This document shows positions 60,186 through 64,000 of a stretch of 64,000 nucleotides of DNA, in pieces (positions within the stretch are counted from its first letter, which is position 1; each line of letters opens with the position of its first letter). The stretch is from an uncultured Bradyrhizobium sp. GTDB taxonomy: Bacteria; Pseudomonadota; Alphaproteobacteria; Rhizobiales; Xanthobacteraceae. Below the pieces are notes generated by a model. That model had not been told where the DNA came from. It ran no database searches and saw nothing but the letters and a program-made list of their open reading frames with translations. Location of the stretch: assembly GCF_936928535.1 (NCBI RefSeq), contig NZ_CAKZHY010000091.1:62001-126000 (forward strand), in the 5' to 3' direction. A program made the translations under genes and the position numbers.

Positions 60186-62201
60186 TCACTCTCCCGAAGC
60201 CTCGACCACGGCGAGCTCGATGCCTTCCTGCACGATGTCGCCGACCTTGCACCTGATCGACTTCAGCACGCCGGCATAGGGCGCCCGCAGAGTCTGCTCC
60301 ATTTTCATCACTTCAAGCGTGAGGATCGGCGCGCCTTTTTCGAGTTTTGCACCTTCCTCGGCCAGCACGGCGACGACCGTGCCCGGCAAGGGCGCCGCGA
60401 TCTTGTCCGCGCCTGTCTGCTCCTCGGTCTCGCCGCCGAACGGATCGACCCAGTGCAGATCGAAGCGGCCGTTGCGCGTTCGCAAATAGAGCTCATGGCC
60501 GTCGATGACGGCGGCGACCGACGATTTGACGCCATCCAGCGTCAGGTCGAAGCCGCCGTCCCTCGGCGCGATCGCAAACGTCAGCTCACGTTCGCCGATG
60601 ACACATGTCGATGGCCCACTGCCGTAGTTTAGCGCGATCTTCTGCTCCGGCCCATGGCCGACGCGGAAGGCAAAGTTGCGCTGGCGCCGGCCCACAGGCT
60701 GCCAACCAAAGGTCTGCCAGGGAGAATTCAAAGCCGATTTCGTCTCGCTTTGCGCAGCCCCCCGCTCATCATTGACGATCGCGGCCACCGCGGCGCAGAG
60801 CTCGAGTTCTCCGGGCGCCGGCGAGGCCGAGGTGAGAACCGCCAGCTCGCGCTCGATGAAACCGGTGTCGATCGCATTCGCCCGCACCTTCGGATGCGTG
60901 ATCAGCGCCGACAGGAACGGGATGTTGGTGACGATGCCGCGGACGTCGGTGTCTTCCAGGCCGCGGTTCAGCCGGTCGATTGCCACGTCCCGCGTCGGCG
61001 CCCATGCGATCATTTTTGCGAGCATCGCATCGTAATAGGGCGAGACAGTATCGCCTTCGCGATACCCGGCATCGATGCGCAGACCGCCGGTCTCCGCAGG
61101 CAGCCGCCAGGTCGAGATCCTGCCGACCGAGGGCATGAAATTCCTGGTCGGGTTCTCGGCATAGACGCGCGCCTCGATGGCGTAGCCGTTGAGCTTGATC
61201 TCGTCCTGCTTCAGCGGCAGTGCCTCGCCGAAGGCGACGCGCAGCTGCCATTCGACGAGGTCGACGCCCGTGATAAGCTCGGTCACGGGATGCTCAACCT
61301 GGAGACGCGTGTTCATCTCGATGAAGAACACGTCCTTGCCGTCGGAGACGAATTCGATCGTGCCGGCGCCGACGTAATTCACCGCGCCGGCTGCCTTGCG
61401 CGCAGCGGCACAGACCGCCTCGCGCTGAGCGGCATTCAGGGTCGGCGACGGCGCTTCCTCAATCACCTTCTGATGTCGGCGCTGCAAGGTGCACTCGCGC
61501 TCGAACAGGGACAGCAGATTGCCGTGGCTGTCGCCGATGATCTGCACCTCGATATGCCGGGGATTGTCGACGTATTTCTCGATCAGCATACGGTCGTCGC
61601 CGAATGCCGCCTTGGCCTCGCGCTTGGCGCTGACGATCGCGGGCGCAAGCTCGGCGGCCGAGCGCACGATCCGCATGCCGCGGCCGCCGCCTCCGGCCGA
61701 GGCCTTCACCAGGATCGGGAAGCCGACCTTCTCGGCCGCCTTCGCCAGCGTCGCATCGTCCTGGGCATCGCCGTGATAACCAGGGACCAGCGGCACGCCC
61801 GCCTTTTCCATCAGCGCCTTCGAGCCTGACTTCGAGCCCATCGCATTCATCATCTCGGCGGTCGGGCCGACGAAGACGAGGCCGGCACCGTAACAGGCCT
61901 GCGCGAATTCGGCATTCTCGGACAGGAAGCCGTAGCCGGGATGCACGGCCTCTGCGCCGGTCTTCTTGGTGGCCTCGATCAGCCGCTCGACATTGAGATA
62001 GCTGTCGCGTGCGCGCGCAGGTCCGAGCAACACGGCTTCGTCCGCGAGCGCGACATGCATGGCGTCGCGATCGGCCTCGGAATAAACAGCTACGGTGCGC
62101 AGGCCCATGGCGCGCGCCGTGCGGATGACGCGGCAGGCGATCTCACCGCGATTGGCGATCAGGAGTGTGCGAAAACGCCGGTAGAGCTTGGTAGAGTCCA
62201 T
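60186..62201 (-). CDS. 3-methylcrotonyl-CoA carboxylase, biotin-containing alpha subunit
   Basis: 671 residues from the ATG at 62199-62201. The biotin carboxylase domain (~1-455) has L-L-I-A-N-R-G-E-I-A-C-R, the ATP loop K-A-S-A-G-G-G-G-R-G-M and F-I-E-M-N-T-R-L-Q-V-E-H. A linker domain leads to the biotinyl domain (~590-671) with E-V-M-K-M-E-Q, Val replacing the usual Ala before the biotin Met-Lys-Met. It carboxylates biotin with bicarbonate and ATP for the beta subunit encoded just upstream. The alternative, propionyl- or geranyl-CoA carboxylase, is less likely beside mvaB and an isovaleryl-CoA-type dehydrogenase. Confidence 0.92.
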   Translation of the reverse strand: MDSTKLYRRFRTLLIANRGEIACRVIRTARAMGLRTVAVYSEADRDAMHVALADEAVLLGPARARDSYLNVERLIEATKKTGAEAVHPGYGFLSENAEFAQACYGAGLVFVGPTAEMMNAMGSKSGSKALMEKAGVPLVPGYHGDAQDDATLAKAAEKVGFPILVKASAGGGGRGMRIVRSAAELAPAIVSAKREAKAAFGDDRMLIEKYVDNPRHIEVQIIGDSHGNLLSLFERECTLQRRHQKVIEEAPSPTLNAAQREAVCAAARKAAGAVNYVGAGTIEFVSDGKDVFFIEMNTRLQVEHPVTELITGVDLVEWQLRVAFGEALPLKQDEIKLNGYAIEARVYAENPTRNFMPSVGRISTWRLPAETGGLRIDAGYREGDTVSPYYDAMLAKMIAWAPTRDVAIDRLNRGLEDTDVRGIVTNIPFLSALITHPKVRANAIDTGFIERELAVLTSASPAPGELELCAAVAAIVNDERGAAQSETKSALNSPWQTFGWQPVGRRQRNFAFRVGHGPEQKIALNYGSGPSTCVIGERELTFAIAPRDGGFDLTLDGVKSSVAAVIDGHELYLRTRNGRFDLHWVDPFGGETEEQTGADKIAAPLPGTVVAVLAEEGAKLEKGAPILTLEVMKMEQTLRAPYAGVLKSIRCKVGDIVQEGIELAVVEASGE

Positions 62202-62205
62202 CGCA

Positions 62206-63810
62206 TCACATCCTGAACAGGCCGAATTTCGTTGGCTCGATCGGCGCATTCGACGACGCCGAGAGGCCGAGGCCGAGCACGAGCCGGGTGTCGGCGGGGT
62301 CGATCACACCATCGTCCCAGAGGCGTGCGGTGGCGTAATAAGGATGCCCCTGGCTCTCATATTGATCGCGGATCGGCTTGCGGAACTTGTCTTCCTCCTC
62401 CTTCGACCAGCTGTCGCCCTTCGCCTCGATGTTATCGCGGCGGACCTGGCTCAGCACCATGGAGGCCTGCTCGCCGCCCATCACCGAGATGCGCGCGTTC
62501 GGCCACATCCAGAGGAAGCGCGGCGAATAGGCGCGGCCGCACATGCCATAATTGCCGGCGCCGTAGGAGCCGCCGATCACGACGGTGAATTTCGGCACGG
62601 ACGCCGTCGCAACCGCCGTCACCAGCTTGGCACCGTCGCGCGCGATGCCACCGGCCTCGTATTTCTTGCCGACCATGAACCCGGTAATGTTCTGCAAGAA
62701 CACCAGCGGAATGCCGCGCTGGCAGCACAGCTCGATGAAATGCGCCCCCTTCAGCGAGCTCTCGCTGAACAGAATGCCGTTGTTGGCGATGATGCCGACG
62801 GGAAAACCCCAGATATGGGCGAAGCCGCACACCAGCGTCGTGCCGTAGAGCTTCTTGAACTCGTCGAACTCGGAGCCATCCACGACGCGGGCGATGATGT
62901 CGCGCACGTCGAAGGGCTTGCGGCCGTCGACCGGCACCACGCCATAAATCTCCTCCGCCGCGAACAGCGGATCACGTGGCGGATGCATGTTGAGGTTCGG
63001 TCGCGCCGATGGCTTCAGCGTGCCGACGATACGCCGCGCAATGCCGATGGCATGGGCATCGTTCTGGGCGTAGTGGTCGGTCACGCCCGACTGCCGCGAA
63101 TGCACGTCGGCGCCGCCAAGCTCTTCCGCGCTGACGACCTCGCCGGTCGCCGCCTTCACCAGCGGCGGGCCGCCGAGGAAGATGGTGCCTTGATTGCGCA
63201 CGATAATGCTCTCGTCCGACATCGCCGGCACATAAGCGCCGCCAGCGGTGCAGGAGCCCATCACGATCGCGATCTGCGGGATGCCTTGCGACGACATCTG
63301 CGCCTGATTGTAGAAGATGCGGCCGAAATGCCGCTCGTCCGGAAAGATCTCGTCCTGCAGCGGCAGGAAGGCGCCGCCGGAATCGACCATGTAGACGCAA
63401 GGCAAATTGTTTTGCCGTGCGATATCCTGCGCGCGCAGATGCTTCTTCACGGTCATCGGATAGTAGGTGCCACCCTTGATGGTGGCGTCATTGGCGACGA
63501 TGACGCATTCGCGGCCCGAAATACGCCCGACGCCCGTGACGATACTCGCCGAATGCACGTCGCCGCCGTAGAGGCCGTGGGCCGCGAGCGGCGACAGCTC
63601 CAGGAACGACGTGCCGGGATCGACCAGCAGGTCGACCCGCTCGCGGGCCAGCATCTTGCCGCGTGAGGTGTGGCGATTGCGCGAGGCCTCGCCGCCGCCG
63701 CCGGCCACTTGGCTTAGTTTTTCACGCAAGTCCGCGACGAGCGCGCGCATGGCGTCCGCGTTGCGCGCGAAATCGGATGACGATGGATCGATGCTGGAAT
63801 GGAGCGGCAT
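62206..63810 (-). CDS. 3-methylcrotonyl-CoA carboxylase, carboxyltransferase beta subunit
   Basis: 534 residues. The carboxyltransferase fold shows [53 protein letters not shown] and [11 protein letters not shown]. The D-S-G-G-A-x-L and Y-G-M-C-G forms fit MccB. It moves the carboxyl group from biotin to 3-methylcrotonyl-CoA. It ends 4 bp before the alpha subunit start and follows the dehydrogenase gene by 39 bp. Confidence 0.94.
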   Translation of the reverse strand: MPLHSSIDPSSSDFARNADAMRALVADLREKLSQVAGGGGEASRNRHTSRGKMLARERVDLLVDPGTSFLELSPLAAHGLYGGDVHSASIVTGVGRISGRECVIVANDATIKGGTYYPMTVKKHLRAQDIARQNNLPCVYMVDSGGAFLPLQDEIFPDERHFGRIFYNQAQMSSQGIPQIAIVMGSCTAGGAYVPAMSDESIIVRNQGTIFLGGPPLVKAATGEVVSAEELGGADVHSRQSGVTDHYAQNDAHAIGIARRIVGTLKPSARPNLNMHPPRDPLFAAEEIYGVVPVDGRKPFDVRDIIARVVDGSEFDEFKKLYGTTLVCGFAHIWGFPVGIIANNGILFSESSLKGAHFIELCCQRGIPLVFLQNITGFMVGKKYEAGGIARDGAKLVTAVATASVPKFTVVIGGSYGAGNYGMCGRAYSPRFLWMWPNARISVMGGEQASMVLSQVRRDNIEAKGDSWSKEEEDKFRKPIRDQYESQGHPYYATARLWDDGVIDPADTRLVLGLGLSASSNAPIEPTKFGLFRM

Positions 63811-63849
63811 GTGGTCCCGCGTTTCTGATGATGTCGTTGCGTGGAGAGC

Positions 63850-64000
63850 TTAGGCGGTTTCGGACATCAGCTCACGGCCGATCAGCATGCGGCGGACTTC
63901 GGAGGTCCCCGCACCGATCTCGTAGAGCTTGGCATCGCGCCAGAGCCGGCCGACCGGAAACTCGGAGGTGTAGCCGACGCCACCGAGCGCCTGGATTGCC
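63850..64000 (-). CDS. Acyl-CoA dehydrogenase C-terminal end, probably isovaleryl-CoA dehydrogenase (partial)
   Basis: Only the last 49 residues lie in the window; the start is beyond the right edge. The sequence [40 protein letters not shown] is the conserved C terminus of acyl-CoA dehydrogenases. Y-E-I-G-A-G-T-S-E carries the FAD/active-site loop. Position at the head of mccB-mccA-mvaB makes isovaleryl-CoA dehydrogenase (leucine step 3) the best call. Confidence 0.88.
   Translation of the reverse strand, partial: AIQALGGVGYTSEFPVGRLWRDAKLYEIGAGTSEVRRMLIGRELMSETA

Noticed and set aside
1-64000. CRISPR arrays, rRNA genes, complete insertion sequences or prophage
   Set aside because: No regularly spaced direct repeats, rRNA motifs, intact transposase or phage genes were seen on either strand.

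Overview
This window most likely comes from a Bradyrhizobium-type alphaproteobacterium. The reasons are its high GC and GC-ending codons, the aapJQMP amino-acid transporter, the leucine-catabolism operon, a PBP1C/alpha-2-macroglobulin pair, many tiny rhizobial-looking orphan proteins, and palindromic intergenic elements with CGTCATTCCGGG arms. Species cannot be fixed from sequence alone. No phage, complete insertion sequence, CRISPR array or rRNA was seen.

Layout. 1-2.2 kb (minus): a PspA - YqiJ-like - flotillin membrane-protection operon whose pspA frame carries an upstream in-frame TnpB-like segment. 2.6-5.1 kb: a glutamate-receptor-like channel protein, three small genes and tRNA-Cys. 5.1-16.8 kb (minus): an MdtABC-type RND efflux operon with its outer-membrane factor, then a DTW-domain protein and a polysaccharide-type ABC exporter. 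17.1-21.7 kb (plus): FAD oxidoreductase, DUF1365 and cyclopropane-synthase-like genes for fatty-acid modification, then cysK. 21.8-29.4 kb (minus): a DUF805 protein and three tandem TPR/O-GlcNAc-transferase-like paralogues, one with a frameshifted C terminus. 29.4-35.5 kb: aapPMQJ, divergent from metC. 35.6-39.4 kb: class III adenylate cyclase with TolB-like and TPR parts, then a Na/Pi cotransporter. 39.4-43.1 kb (minus): a lipid-linked sugar / lipid A modification cluster (GT39, PAP2, GT2, LABN). 43.1-50.5 kb: pbpC and alpha-2-macroglobulin. 50.9-55.9 kb: tRNA-Arg followed by many small exported or membrane orphans. 56.2-59.1 kb: a DctPQM TRAP transporter. 59.3-64 kb (minus): leucine degradation (ivd, mccB, mccA, mvaB).

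Threads across regions. Three perfect TGTGA-N6-TCACA boxes (4231, 37510, 52806) and one 9/10 match (54895) lie in front of small envelope-type genes and the Na/Pi transporter. The window also encodes a class III adenylate cyclase, so a local CRP/cAMP regulon is a reasonable inference. Envelope maintenance recurs throughout: PspA/flotillin, RND efflux, lipid A glycosylation, PBP1C/A2M and membrane lipid methylation. The strongest candidates for something new are the TnpB-like segment joined in frame to pspA, the bacterial receptor with an animal-like pore sequence, and the triplicated OGT locus with duplicated leaders.
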